Assembly: GCA_020846815.1 (NCBI GenBank)
Contig: JADLDF010000486.1
Location: forward strand, 1-9,152
DNA: 9,152 nt
Reading direction: 5' to 3'
From: Gammaproteobacteria bacterium
Lineage (GTDB): Bacteria; Pseudomonadota; Gammaproteobacteria; Steroidobacterales; Steroidobacteraceae
Within the stretch, counting starts at the first letter, position 1. Each line of letters begins with the position of its first letter. Position numbers and translations under genes: made by a program. Of the stretch, positions 1 through 6,872 are shown piece after piece. Under the pieces are notes generated by a model that was not told the origin of the DNA, made no database searches, and worked only from the letters and a program-made list of their open reading frames with translations.

Positions 1-1631
1 GTGGTGCGCGTCGACATCAGCGTCTCGAGCGCGCTCTGCACGGCGCGCTCGCTCTCGGCGTCGAGCGAGCTCGTGGCCTCGTCGAGCAGCAGGATCGGCG
101 GGTTCTTCAGGATCGCGCGCGCGATCGCGATGCGCTGGCGCTGGCCGCCCGAGAGCCGCGCGCCGCGCTCGCCGAGGAAGGTGTCGTAGCCCTGCGGCAG
201 GCGGCGGATGAAGCCGTCGGCCGCGGCGGCGCGCGCCGCTTCCTCGATCTCGGCATCGGTCGCGTCCGGCCGGCCGTAGCGGATGTTCTCGCGCGCGCTG
301 GCGCCGAACAGCACCGTTTCCTGGGGCACGAGGCCGATGCGCCGGCGCACCTCCTGCGGCGCGGCCTGCGCGACGTCGACGCCGTCGATGAGGATGCGGC
401 CCTGCTCCGGGTCGTAGAAGCGCAGCAGCAGCTGGAAGGTCGTGCTCTTGCCCGCGCCCGAGGGGCCGACGAAGGCCACGGTCTCGCCCGGCTCGATGGT
501 CAGCGTGAAGTCCTCGAGCGCGGCGTTGTCGGGGCGCGAAGGGTAGTGGAAGCGCACGTGCTCGAAGCGGATGTGGCCCGCCGGCTCGCCCGCGCGCAGC
601 ACCGGCAGCGGCTGCGGCTGGGGTGGCGCAACGATGGCCGGCTCGGCCTGCTGCAGCTCGACCAGCCGCTCCATCGCGCCGGCGGCGCGCTGCACCTCGC
701 TCCACATCTCGCTCAGCGAGGCCGCGGCGGTGCCGGCGTAGACCGCGAGCAGCAGGAACTGGCCGAGCTCGCCGCCGGTCATCTGGCCGGAGAGCACCTG
801 GTGTGCGCCGAACCACAGCACCAGGGTGATCGCACCGAACACCAGCACGGTGGCGATCGCGGTCAGCCAGGCGCGCACCCTCGTGCGGGTCACGGCGACG
901 TCGAACGAGGCCTCGACGGCATCGGCGTAGCGTTTGCCGTGCAGCTCCTCGAGGGTGAAGGCCTGCACGGTCTGGATCGCGTTCAGCGTCTCTCCCGCGA
1001 GGCCGCTGGTGTCGGCGATGCGGTCCTGCGATCTGCGCGAGAGCCTGCGCAGGCGGCGGCCGAGCGTGATCAGCGGCACGATGACCACCGGCATGGCGAT
1101 CAGGATCAGCAGCAGCAGCTTGAGGTTCGTGAATGCCAGCAGCACCAGCGAGCCGATCAGGTTGATGGCGGAGCGCAGCGCGATCGACAGGCCCGAACCG
1201 GCGATCGACTGCACCAGCGTGGTGTCGGTCGTGAGGCGCGACAGCACCTCGCCGGTGCGCGTGATCTCGAAGAACTGCGGGTCCATGCGCACGACCTTGC
1301 GGTAGACGGCCGCGCGGATGTCGGCGACCACGCGTTCACCGAGCCAGGTGACCATGTAGAAGCGCAGTGCGGCGAAGCCGCCGAACAGCACCGCGACGCC
1401 CAGGAAGGCGATGAAGTAGCCGTTGATGGTGGCGGCGCTGCCGGCCGCCATGCCCTTGTCGATCAGGCCCTTCAGTGCGACCGGCAGCGCCAGCATCGCG
1501 CCCGAGGCGAGCAGCAGCGCGACCAGGGCCGCCGCGAGCACGGGGCGATAGGGCCGCAGGAACGGCCAGAGTGCCGCGAGCGGCCGCACGGAGCGGGCCT
1601 TGGGGCGGTCGGCGAGATGAGCGTCGGTCAT
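1..1631 (-). CDS. ABC exporter, fused permease and ATPase, MsbA-related type (3' end cut off by window)
   Basis: An inner-membrane half-transporter of the ABCB type, expected to dimerise and use ATP to export a lipid or hydrophobic substrate. Translation from the ATG at 1631 gives 543 residues before the window ends. Hydrophobic segments lie near residues 30-55, 70-95, 150-190 and 255-300. The ATPase domain follows: A-loop Tyr363, Walker [10 protein letters not shown] (389-397), Q-loop Gln437, signature LSGGQ (493-497), Walker B ILLLDE (513-518) and D-loop SSLD (521-524). The H-loop histidine lies beyond the window. Stretches such as GERVVADIR and [16 protein letters not shown] match the proteobacterial MsbA-related subfamily (about 580 residues as I recall) better than true MsbA, which usually sits with lpxK; lpxK is not seen here. 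The substrate cannot be read from sequence. No clear ribosome site precedes the ATG; an in-frame GTG at 1661 is an alternative start. The gene is divergent from the patatin gene. Confidence 0.95.
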   Translation of the reverse strand, partial: MTDAHLADRPKARSVRPLAALWPFLRPYRPVLAAALVALLLASGAMLALPVALKGLIDKGMAAGSAATINGYFIAFLGVAVLFGGFAALRFYMVTWLGERVVADIRAAVYRKVVRMDPQFFEITRTGEVLSRLTTDTTLVQSIAGSGLSIALRSAINLIGSLVLLAFTNLKLLLLILIAMPVVIVPLITLGRRLRRLSRRSQDRIADTSGLAGETLNAIQTVQAFTLEELHGKRYADAVEASFDVAVTRTRVRAWLTAIATVLVFGAITLVLWFGAHQVLSGQMTGGELGQFLLLAVYAGTAAASLSEMWSEVQRAAGAMERLVELQQAEPAIVAPPQPQPLPVLRAGEPAGHIRFEHVRFHYPSRPDNAALEDFTLTIEPGETVAFVGPSGAGKSTTFQLLLRFYDPEQGRILIDGVDVAQAAPQEVRRRIGLVPQETVLFGASARENIRYGRPDATDAEIEEAARAAAADGFIRRLPQGYDTFLGERGARLSGGQRQRIAIARAILKNPPILLLDEATSSLDAESERAVQSALETLMSTRT

Positions 1632-1689
1632 TCGGTGAAGCGGATCACAGCGCGGAAACACGGGCCTGACAGGCGCGCCGGACGGGCCT

Positions 1690-1695
1690 AGTTTA
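1690..1695 (-). promoter_or_regulatory. candidate -10 element for the ABC exporter
   Basis: In the 123-bp gap between the divergent exporter and patatin genes, the minus strand reads TAAACT (4 of 6 matches to TATAAT). It lies about 58 bp upstream of the exporter ATG. No good -35 is visible at the usual spacing, so this is a weak candidate. I saw no better promoter for the plus-strand gene in this gap. Confidence 0.2.
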
Positions 1696-1754
1696 CCTGC
1701 TGGATCGGTCCGTCCCCAGCTTTCCGCCCGACCATCGCGGACCGACCCGCCATC

Positions 1755-3650
1755 GTGGAACAGGACATACCGGAAGACACGCTGACCGTGCGCGGCAACC
1801 TGCGGGTGCTGCTGTCGGGCCTGCCGATCTTCGAAGGGCTCGACGAGGCCACGCTCGCCTCGATCGCCGCGGCCTGCGGCTGGCTGTCGCTGCCGGGCGG
1901 CGCGACCCTGTTCGAGGCCGGCGAGCCGCCGGATGCGATGTACGTGCTGCTCTCAGGCTGTCTCGGTTCGTTCGCGCCGCCACACGGCACCGACCGGCGG
2001 CGCTCGCTGGGGCGGGTGACCGCCGGCGAATGTGTCGGCGAGATGGGACTCGTGTCCGGCCGGCCGCGCATGGCCACGGTCGTCGCGCTGCGCGACAGCG
2101 AGATGCTGTGCCTGTCGCGCGAGGCCTTCGACCAGGTGCTGCGGCGCCATCCCGAGGCGATGCTGCGGATCGCGCAGCTGACCGTGACCCGGCTCGAGGA
2201 GTCCTCGGCGCGATCCGGGCCGCGCGGCCGCGCGCCCGGGCCGCGCAGCTTCACGCTGCTGCCGCAGGCGCTCGACGTCGACGTCGCGAGCTTCGCGATG
2301 GAGCTGGTCGAGGCGCTGCGCCGGCTCGGCAGCGTCGAGCTCGTCTGGAGCGTGCGCGGCGCCGACCACACCAGCCACTGGTTCCACAAGGTGGAGTCGC
2401 AGAACGACTACGTGGTCTACGTCGCCGACCACGCGCCGACGACCTGGACGCGGCTCTGCCTGCGCCAGGCCGACACGCTGCTGCTGCTGGCGCGGGCCGA
2501 GTCGCCTGCGGCGCCCTGGGCCGCGCTCGCGGCCGCGCGCGATGCGCAGCTCGCGACGCAGCGTGCGGAGCTCGTGCTGCTGCACGAGGGCACGCTGCTG
2601 CGCGGCGCCGCGGCGCGCTGGCTCGCGCTGCAGCCCGGCATGCCTCACCATCACGTGTGCTCCGCGGCCGATGTGCCGCGCGTGGCCCGTCTGCTGACCG
2701 GGACCGCGGTCGGCCTCGTGCTCTCGGGCGGGGGTGCGCGCGGCTTCGCGCATCTCGGCGTGATCCGCGCGCTGCGCGAGCACGGCATTCCGATCGACCT
2801 GGTCGGCGGCACCAGCATCGGCGCGATCATGGGTGCCGCGGCCGCGCACGGCTGGCCCGACGAGCAGATGCTCGAAGTGTTCCGCCGCACCTTCGTCGAC
2901 AGCAACCCGCTCGGCGACTACACACTGCCGCTGGTGTCGCTGGTCGCCGGCAGGCGCGTCTCGACGCGCCTGCGGCGCGAGTTCGGCGAGGTCGCGATCG
3001 AGGACCTGCCGCTGCCGTTCTACTGCGTGTCGGCGAACCTGACCTCCGGCCACGCTGCCGTGCACCGCAGCGGCGAGCTGTGGCGCTGGCTGCGTGCCTC
3101 GGTGGCGATCCCGGGCGTGCTGCCGCCGGTCATGCACCACGGCGAGGTGTTCGTCGACGGCGCGACCATCAACAACCTGCCCGTGGACGTGATGCGCGAG
3201 TCCGGACGGGGCGTCGTCATCGGCGTCGACGTCGGTGCCGACCGCACATTCGCCACCGACATCGAGGACACCGACGCACCGCCGTTCTGGAAGCTCATCA
3301 GCAGTCTGCGCGCCCGCGACCGCAAGCGGCCGAACATCTTCCAGGTGCTGTGGCGCGCCGGCATGGTCAACAGCGCGGCCGCGACGCTCGCGCGTCGCCA
3401 CCAGACCGACCTGCTGCTCCAGCCGCCGCTCGAAAACGTCGACCTGCTGAACTGGCACGCGTTCGATCGCGCGATCGACGCCGGCCGGACGCATACGCTG
3501 CAGAAGCTCGGCGATCTGCCGCCGGAATTGCGTACGCGCTGCGGACTGATCACGTCCGTGCCGCAACCGCGCTCGCGGCAGGCCCAGATCCAGCCGGCGG
3601 GTGGGGCATCTGCGGACGATGCCGAGGACGCGCCGCGCCTCACCGCCTGA
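1755..3650 (+). CDS. cyclic nucleotide-binding / patatin-like phospholipase fusion (NTE-like serine esterase)
   Basis: A 631-residue protein probably acting as a lysophospholipase or phospholipid esterase, with activity set by an N-terminal sensor domain. Residues ~22-150 form a cNMP-binding (CAP_ED) fold whose phosphate-binding cassette is largely intact: GECVGE (91-96) followed by PRMATV (104-109, with Arg105). A linker (~160-315) precedes a patatin domain with oxyanion motif GGGARG (325-330), nucleophile motif GTSIG with Ser354, and Asp468 in DGA, completing the Ser-Asp dyad. The C-terminal ~100 residues are less conserved. No signal peptide or membrane segment is evident, so it is likely cytoplasmic or peripheral to the inner membrane. 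The order resembles eukaryotic neuropathy target esterase and bacterial homologues, but with one cNMP domain. The GTG start at 1755 is the earliest that keeps the cNMP fold complete. Which ligand, if any, binds is not known from sequence. Confidence 0.93.
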   Translation: MEQDIPEDTLTVRGNLRVLLSGLPIFEGLDEATLASIAAACGWLSLPGGATLFEAGEPPDAMYVLLSGCLGSFAPPHGTDRRRSLGRVTAGECVGEMGLVSGRPRMATVVALRDSEMLCLSREAFDQVLRRHPEAMLRIAQLTVTRLEESSARSGPRGRAPGPRSFTLLPQALDVDVASFAMELVEALRRLGSVELVWSVRGADHTSHWFHKVESQNDYVVYVADHAPTTWTRLCLRQADTLLLLARAESPAAPWAALAAARDAQLATQRAELVLLHEGTLLRGAAARWLALQPGMPHHHVCSAADVPRVARLLTGTAVGLVLSGGGARGFAHLGVIRALREHGIPIDLVGGTSIGAIMGAAAAHGWPDEQMLEVFRRTFVDSNPLGDYTLPLVSLVAGRRVSTRLRREFGEVAIEDLPLPFYCVSANLTSGHAAVHRSGELWRWLRASVAIPGVLPPVMHHGEVFVDGATINNLPVDVMRESGRGVVIGVDVGADRTFATDIEDTDAPPFWKLISSLRARDRKRPNIFQVLWRAGMVNSAAATLARRHQTDLLLQPPLENVDLLNWHAFDRAIDAGRTHTLQKLGDLPPELRTRCGLITSVPQPRSRQAQIQPAGGASADDAEDAPRLTA

Positions 3651-3677
3651 GCCGAAGATCGCGTCCGCCTGCGCTGC

Positions 3678-4355
3678 TCAATCGCGCCGCGGCGTCTGCA
3701 GTTGTGCGGCCTCGAGCTGTGCGATGCGCGCCTCGAGCTCCTCGAGCCGCCGCTCGAGCGCCGAGAGCTGGTCCTGCGCCTCGCCGTCATCCGCAGCCGC
3801 AGCCTCCGTCGCCTGCGATGCGGAGCCCGTGCCATCCGCCGTGGCCGTGTCGCCGAAGCAGCCTGCATATCTCGCTTCGCGCCGCCCCGGCTCGCGCGCG
3901 AGGCGCACGACGAACGGTCCGTCGGCGCGGGTCGCGAGGCGCTCGAGCACCTGCTCGGTCGCGGCGGCATCGGCGAACGGCGCCATGCGCGCCGCGCGGC
4001 TGCGCAGCTCGCCGGGCGTCTGGGGCCCGCGCAGCAGCAGCTCGCAGACGATCGCGAGCTCCTGCGGGTCGAACTTCAGCGTGCCGAACTCGGTATTGCA
4101 GAGCCGGTGCTGATACTTGGGCACGCGGCTGCCGAAGCCGGATTTCTCGACGACCAGATGCCGGCGCTGCAGCGCATCGAGTGCGGCCTGCACCTCGTGC
4201 TCCGCCAGCGCCATGACGGGCTCGCGGTTGCTCTTCTGGTTGCAGGCGGCCACGAGCGCGTTCAGCGACAGCGGATACTGGTCGGGCGTGGTGATCTCCT
4301 TCTCGATCAGGGAGCCGAGGATCCGGGCTTCGGGCGGGGTGAATCGCAGATTCAT
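3678..4355 (-). CDS. yceH: YceH family protein (DUF480)
   Basis: A 225-residue member of the YceH/DUF480 family (E. coli YceH is about 215 residues), a conserved proteobacterial protein with tandem winged-helix folds and no settled biochemical role. The N-terminal family block is clear: [15 protein letters not shown] at residues 6-20, then [20 protein letters not shown] at 22-41. A second winged-helix-like part (~95-165) has [13 protein letters not shown] at 112-124. A low-complexity Ala/Asp-rich linker (~168-195) leads to a short heptad-rich helix (~197-219), a probable coiled coil. The ATG at 4355 is chosen because it begins the family block; a longer reading frame upstream of it only overlaps the GNAT gene in another frame. 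The start overlaps the GNAT stop as ATGA, so the two are probably translationally coupled. It converges with the patatin gene with a 27-bp gap and no visible terminator. Confidence 0.93.
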   Translation of the reverse strand: MNLRFTPPEARILGSLIEKEITTPDQYPLSLNALVAACNQKSNREPVMALAEHEVQAALDALQRRHLVVEKSGFGSRVPKYQHRLCNTEFGTLKFDPQELAIVCELLLRGPQTPGELRSRAARMAPFADAAATEQVLERLATRADGPFVVRLAREPGRREARYAGCFGDTATADGTGSASQATEAAAADDGEAQDQLSALERRLEELEARIAQLEAAQLQTPRRD

Positions 4356-5071
4356 GGCGGCGTCTCGCAGGCTGCGCCGGGAAGGCCCGCGGCGGCCGCG
4401 AGCTCGCCGAGGCGGCGGCGCTGCCTGCCGTCGGCATCGAAGTTCGACGGCGCGAGCCAGGCGGCGAACACGGGCCGCAGCGCGGTCCAGTCGCCGTCGG
4501 TCATGCCGAACCAGGCCGTGTCGCGGTTGCGACCCTTGATCCACATGTGCTGCCGGAAGATGCCTTCGTAGCGGAAGCCGAAGCGCAGCGCGCTGGCGCG
4601 CGACGGCGCGTTCAGCGCATTGCACTTCCACTCCAGGCGACGGTAACCGAGCGTGTCGAAGACGTAAGACGCGGCGAGCTGGAATGCCTCCGTCGAGCGT
4701 CGTGAGCGCGACATCTGCGGCCCCCAGAGGATGTGGCCGATCTCGATCGCGCCGTGCGCCGGCTCGATGCGCATCAGCGACTGGCGGCCGAGCGCCTCGC
4801 CGCTCGACGGGTCCACGACGGCGAAGGCCAGCGGATCGTCGCGCACGGCATCGGCCTCGATCCGCTGCACTGTTTCCGCCAGGTCGCGAAGCGGTTCGTC
4901 GAACAGATAGCGGAAGCGCGCAGCCGCCTCGGGGCCGCTGCTCGCCGCGAACAGCCCGGCGGCGTGGCGTGCGGCCTCGAGCGGCTCGAGGTGCACGTAG
5001 CGCCCCTGCAGCACGACGCGCGCTGGGCGCGGGCAGGGCAGCCGGGGAGCGAGGGACGATGCGGCATTCAT
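4352..5071 (-). CDS. GNAT family N-acetyltransferase, RimJ/RimL-like
   Basis: A 239-residue acetyltransferase expected to move an acetyl group from acetyl-CoA to an amine; the acceptor is unknown. The N-terminal part has the RimL-type opening [12 protein letters not shown] (21-32). The strand [10 protein letters not shown] (109-118) and the following [13 protein letters not shown] (120-132) are the usual acetyl-CoA pyrophosphate-loop region of this group. [19 protein letters not shown] (143-161) and [19 protein letters not shown] (166-184) are strongly typical of COG1670 acetyltransferases that end with a [18 protein letters not shown] tail (205-217). It is cytoplasmic, with no signal or membrane segment. 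The ATG at 5071 is the only sensible start before the fold. It lies 66 bp downstream of the AraC gene on the same strand and overlaps yceH by 4 nt, so GNAT and yceH almost certainly share a transcript, possibly with the regulator. Protein versus small-molecule acceptor cannot be told. Confidence 0.93.
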   Translation of the reverse strand: MNAASSLAPRLPCPRPARVVLQGRYVHLEPLEAARHAAGLFAASSGPEAAARFRYLFDEPLRDLAETVQRIEADAVRDDPLAFAVVDPSSGEALGRQSLMRIEPAHGAIEIGHILWGPQMSRSRRSTEAFQLAASYVFDTLGYRRLEWKCNALNAPSRASALRFGFRYEGIFRQHMWIKGRNRDTAWFGMTDGDWTALRPVFAAWLAPSNFDADGRQRRRLGELAAAAGLPGAACETPP

Positions 5072-5093
5072 CGGCCTAAGATAGCAGCAGGCC

Positions 5094-5108
5094 GCGGGCG
5101 TCGCCCGC
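5094..5108. other. GC-rich hairpin between AraC and GNAT genes
   Basis: GCGGGC-GTC-GCCCGC forms a perfect 6-bp stem with a 3-nt loop, and an outer GCC/GGC pairing can extend it past a 3-nt bulge. A further GCGGC/GCCGC pairing lies at about 5110-5123. On the minus strand this follows the AraC stop, but there is no U-run, so it is not a classic intrinsic terminator. It could attenuate read-through into GNAT-yceH or stabilise the mRNA end, or it may simply reflect high GC. Confidence 0.35.
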
Positions 5109-5137
5109 AGCGGCTGCGGCCGCAGACAGGCAGAGCG

Positions 5138-5632
5138 TCAGCCGCGGGCGGCTGTGGCGTTGGCGTCGTCGTGCTGGGCGGAGGCGTTCTGTCCGTGCGC
5201 ACGAGCATACTGGGAAGGCAGCATGCCGGTGTACCGCCGGAACATCCGCGCGAAGTACGAGCCGTCGTGGAAGCCGACGGCATACGCGATCTCGGTGACC
5301 GGCGCAGTGCCCTGCGCGAGGCGGATGCAGGCCTCGCGGATCCGGTAGCGCAGCAGGTACTCCCGGAAGGTGATCCCGAAGACGTGATGGAAGCTGCGGC
5401 TGAACTGGAAGCGGCTCAGGCCACAGAACCTCGCGATCGCGCTCGCCGGGAACTTCTCGTGGAAATGCTGCTGGACGAACTGGGGCGCTCGCAGCACGGC
5501 CAGCCTGGACCCTGCCAGCTGGGCCGGATTGTCGCCGACCTCGGTGCGCGCTTCCGGCAGTACGATGTCATCCGGCTCGGTGCGGGCCTGCCCGGAGGAA
5601 CGACGATTCGATGAAGTGTCTTCTTCGAACAT
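5138..5632 (-). CDS. AraC family transcriptional regulator, DNA-binding domain only
   Basis: A 164-residue regulator made almost only of the AraC/XylS DNA-binding domain. The first helix-turn-helix spans ~52-85 (FPASAIARFCGLSRFQFSRS at 61-80). The second spans ~112-135, with the family signature ending in VTEIAYAVGFHDGSYFARMF (112-131) and RRYTGMLPSQYAR (132-144). The N-terminal ~50 residues are short, polar and unlike a cupin or other ligand-binding domain. It therefore resembles MarA/SoxS/Rob-type single-domain members, whose activity is usually set by their own abundance. The ATG at 5632 is preferred, but no good ribosome site precedes it; the frame stays open to an ATG at 5740, which would add 36 residues with no recognisable domain. 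It is divergent from the small unknown gene at 5845 and lies upstream of GNAT-yceH on the same strand, making those genes and itself the natural candidate targets. Confidence 0.9.
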   Translation of the reverse strand: MFEEDTSSNRRSSGQARTEPDDIVLPEARTEVGDNPAQLAGSRLAVLRAPQFVQQHFHEKFPASAIARFCGLSRFQFSRSFHHVFGITFREYLLRYRIREACIRLAQGTAPVTEIAYAVGFHDGSYFARMFRRYTGMLPSQYARAHGQNASAQHDDANATAARG

Positions 5633-5719
5633 CTTGTGCCCAGAATAGGTGATCGGACGCGGCAAGCTGATTAAGATTCCGTAACTTGGGTGCGCACGGG
5701 CGCCGGCTCGCCCCGCGCC

Positions 5720-5740
5720 ATGGGCTTGTGCGCAAGCCAT
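5720..5740. promoter_or_regulatory. inverted repeat in the AraC / small-protein divergent region
   Basis: GGCTTG-TGCG-CAAGCC (5723-5738) is a perfect 6-bp stem with a 4-nt loop, extended by AT/AT outside one bulged G at 5722. It lies in the 212-bp gap between the AraC start at 5632 and the plus-strand start at 5845. It could be an operator or an RNA hairpin. It also covers the alternative AraC ATG at 5740. AraC proteins usually bind direct rather than inverted repeats, so a link to this regulator is only a guess. Confidence 0.35.
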
Positions 5741-5806
5741 TGAATGCGCGCCGCTTCCATTCTGTCCGTTCGCTTCCGTACGAGCGCTCGGCGCGGTCGC
5801 TTCGGG

Positions 5807-5812
5807 TAGAAT
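5807..5812 (+). promoter_or_regulatory. candidate -10 element (TAGAAT) for the small unknown gene
   Basis: TAGAAT matches TATAAT at 5 of 6 positions and lies 32 bp upstream of the ATG at 5845, which would give a 5' leader of about 25 nt. No clear -35 hexamer is found at 16-18 bp spacing. A near-identical element occurs before the ferredoxin reductase gene. Confidence 0.45.
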
Positions 5813-5844
5813 CGCGCTCCGAGCCCTCCAGGTTGGTTTCCCGC

Positions 5845-6144
5845 ATGCACGACGCGCCAGACAGCTTCGACTCCGCCTTCTCCAAGGCCGTCGATTTGGG
5901 CAACAAGCTCGCCGACAAGGACAAGGATGCCGACCTCTGGGACATCGCCGACGGCCTGCTCGCCGGTGCGATCCAGTACTGGCTGTATTCGCGTCAACCT
6001 TGTGGCGATGCGCGCTGTCAGGACTGCATGCCGATCAGCACGGCAGAGGGACGTATGGCAGAGCTGAAGCGGCTGATGGACGAACTGGCGGCCGAAAGCG
6101 AGTACTTCCACACACCCACGGATTCGAACGCGGGCCGGGCCTGA
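5845..6144 (+). CDS. small conserved-looking protein of unknown function with a Cys cluster
   Basis: A 99-residue acidic, soluble protein that I cannot assign to a named family. Features seen: a helical N-terminal half with alternating charges (KLADKDKDAD, 21-30); a hydrophobic, aromatic block LWDIADGLLAGAIQYWLYSR (31-50); then C53-x4-C58-x2-C61, which could bind a metal or form disulfides; then an amphipathic helix (~66-85) and the tail SEYFHTPTDSNAGRA (85-99). There is no signal peptide and no true membrane segment. The ATG at 5845 follows a TAGAAT -10 element by 32 bp, though the ribosome site is weak (AGG about 13 nt upstream); a TTG four codons earlier is possible. Codon use has the G/C third-position bias of the neighbours, and the long structured frame argues for a real gene. 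It is divergent from the AraC gene and convergent with the 2Fe-2S gene. Confidence 0.8.
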   Translation: MHDAPDSFDSAFSKAVDLGNKLADKDKDADLWDIADGLLAGAIQYWLYSRQPCGDARCQDCMPISTAEGRMAELKRLMDELAAESEYFHTPTDSNAGRA

Positions 6145-6227
6145 AAGTATCCCCAAGCTCTTGTTATTTATGGCATTACAAGCCGACGTAATCACTGTGC
6201 CGTGCCCGTGAGCGGTCGGCATTGCGC
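6145..6227. other. AT-richer convergent intergenic spacer with weak inverted repeats
   Basis: This 83-bp gap separates the convergent small-protein and 2Fe-2S genes and is clearly more AT-rich than its surroundings around 6155-6195. It holds two mutually exclusive short inverted repeats: CTTGT (6160-6164) with ACAAG (6178-6182), and ATTAC (6175-6179) with GTAAT (6188-6192). Neither is a GC-rich stem followed by a U-run, so I do not call a terminator. Confidence 0.3.
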
Positions 6228-6698
6228 TCAGGCTTTCGCGAGTCCGGTGCCGAACTCGGCGGCGCGATGGATCGCGGCGCGGATGCGCTGGTAGGTGCCG
6301 CAGCGGCAGAGGTTGCCTGCCATGGCCTCGTCGATCTGCGCGTCGCTCGGCTTCGGCGTCTTGGCGAGCAGGGCCGCGGCGGACATGATCTGCCCGGACT
6401 GGCAGTAGCCGCACTGCGGCACGTCGATCTCGATCCAGGCTTTCTGTACGGGGTGGCTGCGATCCTTCGACAGGCCTTCGATGGTCGTGATCCTGGCCTC
6501 GCCGAGCGCCGAGACCGGCGTCACGCAGGAGCGGACCGGCTCGCCGTCGAGGTGCACCGTGCAGGCGCCGCAGAGCGCCATGCCGCAGCCGTACTTGGTG
6601 CCCGTCAGGCCGATGGTGTCGCGCAGCACCCAGAGCAGCGGCGTCTCCGGATCGACGTCGACCTCGACGGACTGTCCGTTGACGTTCAGCTTGATCAC
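6228..6698 (-). CDS. (2Fe-2S)-binding small subunit of a molybdenum hydroxylase-type oxidoreductase
   Basis: A 156-residue protein of the xanthine oxidase/isoquinoline 1-oxidoreductase alpha-subunit family, carrying two [2Fe-2S] clusters that pass electrons from a molybdopterin subunit. Residues 1-~75 form a plant-type ferredoxin domain with Cys38, Cys43, Cys46 (CGMALCGAC) and Cys58. Residues ~76-150 form the helical [2Fe-2S]-binding domain with Cys96 and Cys99 (QCGYCQSGQ) and Cys131 and Cys133 (CRCG). All eight ligands are present, and length is normal. It starts at GTG 6698, supported by a perfect AGGAGG seven nucleotides upstream; no Met start is near. There is no twin-arginine signal on this subunit, as usual. 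Oddly, no large molybdenum-binding subunit lies beside it: downstream is a convergent unrelated gene and upstream a divergent ferredoxin reductase. Its partner must be elsewhere or be something else. Confidence 0.95.
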   Translation of the reverse strand: MIKLNVNGQSVEVDVDPETPLLWVLRDTIGLTGTKYGCGMALCGACTVHLDGEPVRSCVTPVSALGEARITTIEGLSKDRSHPVQKAWIEIDVPQCGYCQSGQIMSAAALLAKTPKPSDAQIDEAMAGNLCRCGTYQRIRAAIHRAAEFGTGLAKA

Positions 6699-6705
6699 GG
6701 CGAAA

Positions 6706-6711
6706 CCTCCT
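6706..6711 (-). promoter_or_regulatory. strong ribosome binding site fixing a GTG start
   Basis: The minus strand reads AGGAGG, seven nucleotides before the GTG at 6698-6696. It decides the start of the 2Fe-2S gene inside a much longer open frame that runs upstream antisense to the ferredoxin reductase gene. Confidence 0.85.
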
Positions 6712-6821
6712 GCTGCCGGGTCCGGGCGAGACGTTCGCATGCGCGCCGGCGGGGCGCAACCTTGGCGCCGCGGCAGGCCGGCGCGGCAGCCGCCCCGCGG
6801 AAATCGGTGCCGGTTGCCCTC

Positions 6822-6830
6822 TGCTAGAAT
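6822..6830 (+). promoter_or_regulatory. candidate extended -10 element (TGCTAGAAT) for the ferredoxin reductase-tesB unit
   Basis: TGCTAGAAT combines an extended -10 TGn with TAGAAT (5 of 6 matches to TATAAT), 42 bp before the TTG start at 6873. A good -35 is not seen, which fits an extended -10 promoter. The predicted leader is about 35 nt and includes the C-rich stretch at 6848-6860. Confidence 0.5.
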
Positions 6831-6860
6831 CCGCCGCGTTTCGAGCGCCCCCCCTCCCCC

Positions 6861-6864
6861 GAGG
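6861..6864 (+). promoter_or_regulatory. ribosome binding site supporting a TTG start
   Basis: GAGG lies eight nucleotides before the TTG at 6873-6875, an ideal distance. An ATG directly after it (6865) opens a three-codon frame whose TGA overlaps the TTG. That ATG is too close to the GAGG to use it. Confidence 0.65.
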
Positions 6865-6872
6865 ATGTCCCC

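Noticed and set aside
546..1691. 381-residue plus-strand open frame over the ABC exporter
   Set aside because: Low-complexity Arg/Gln/His/Gly-rich translation with no recognisable motif; the minus strand encodes a full ABC exporter here.
1953..3566. 537-residue open frame antisense to the patatin gene
   Set aside because: Its composition is Arg/Ala/His/Gln-rich with no domain, as expected for a mirror frame of a GC3-biased gene. The plus-strand frame has complete catalytic motifs.
3651..3677. Possible bidirectional terminator between patatin and yceH
   Set aside because: The 27-bp gap contains no stem followed by a T-run on either strand.
2030..4216. 728-residue plus-strand open frame across patatin and yceH
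   Set aside because: Almost wholly Arg/Ala/Pro, out of frame with patatin and antisense to yceH. It is a GC-bias artefact, not a fusion gene.
6767..6787. GCCGCG / CGCGGC pairing in the 2Fe-2S-reductase divergent gap
   Set aside because: With a 9-nt loop and GC-only arms in very GC-rich DNA, the pairing is expected by chance often enough that I do not call it.
6848..6860. C-rich tract (seven C, T, five C) before the reductase start
   Set aside because: Considered as a phase-variable or slippage tract. It is interrupted, lies outside the coding region and leaves RBS-start spacing unchanged, so it is probably just GC-rich leader.
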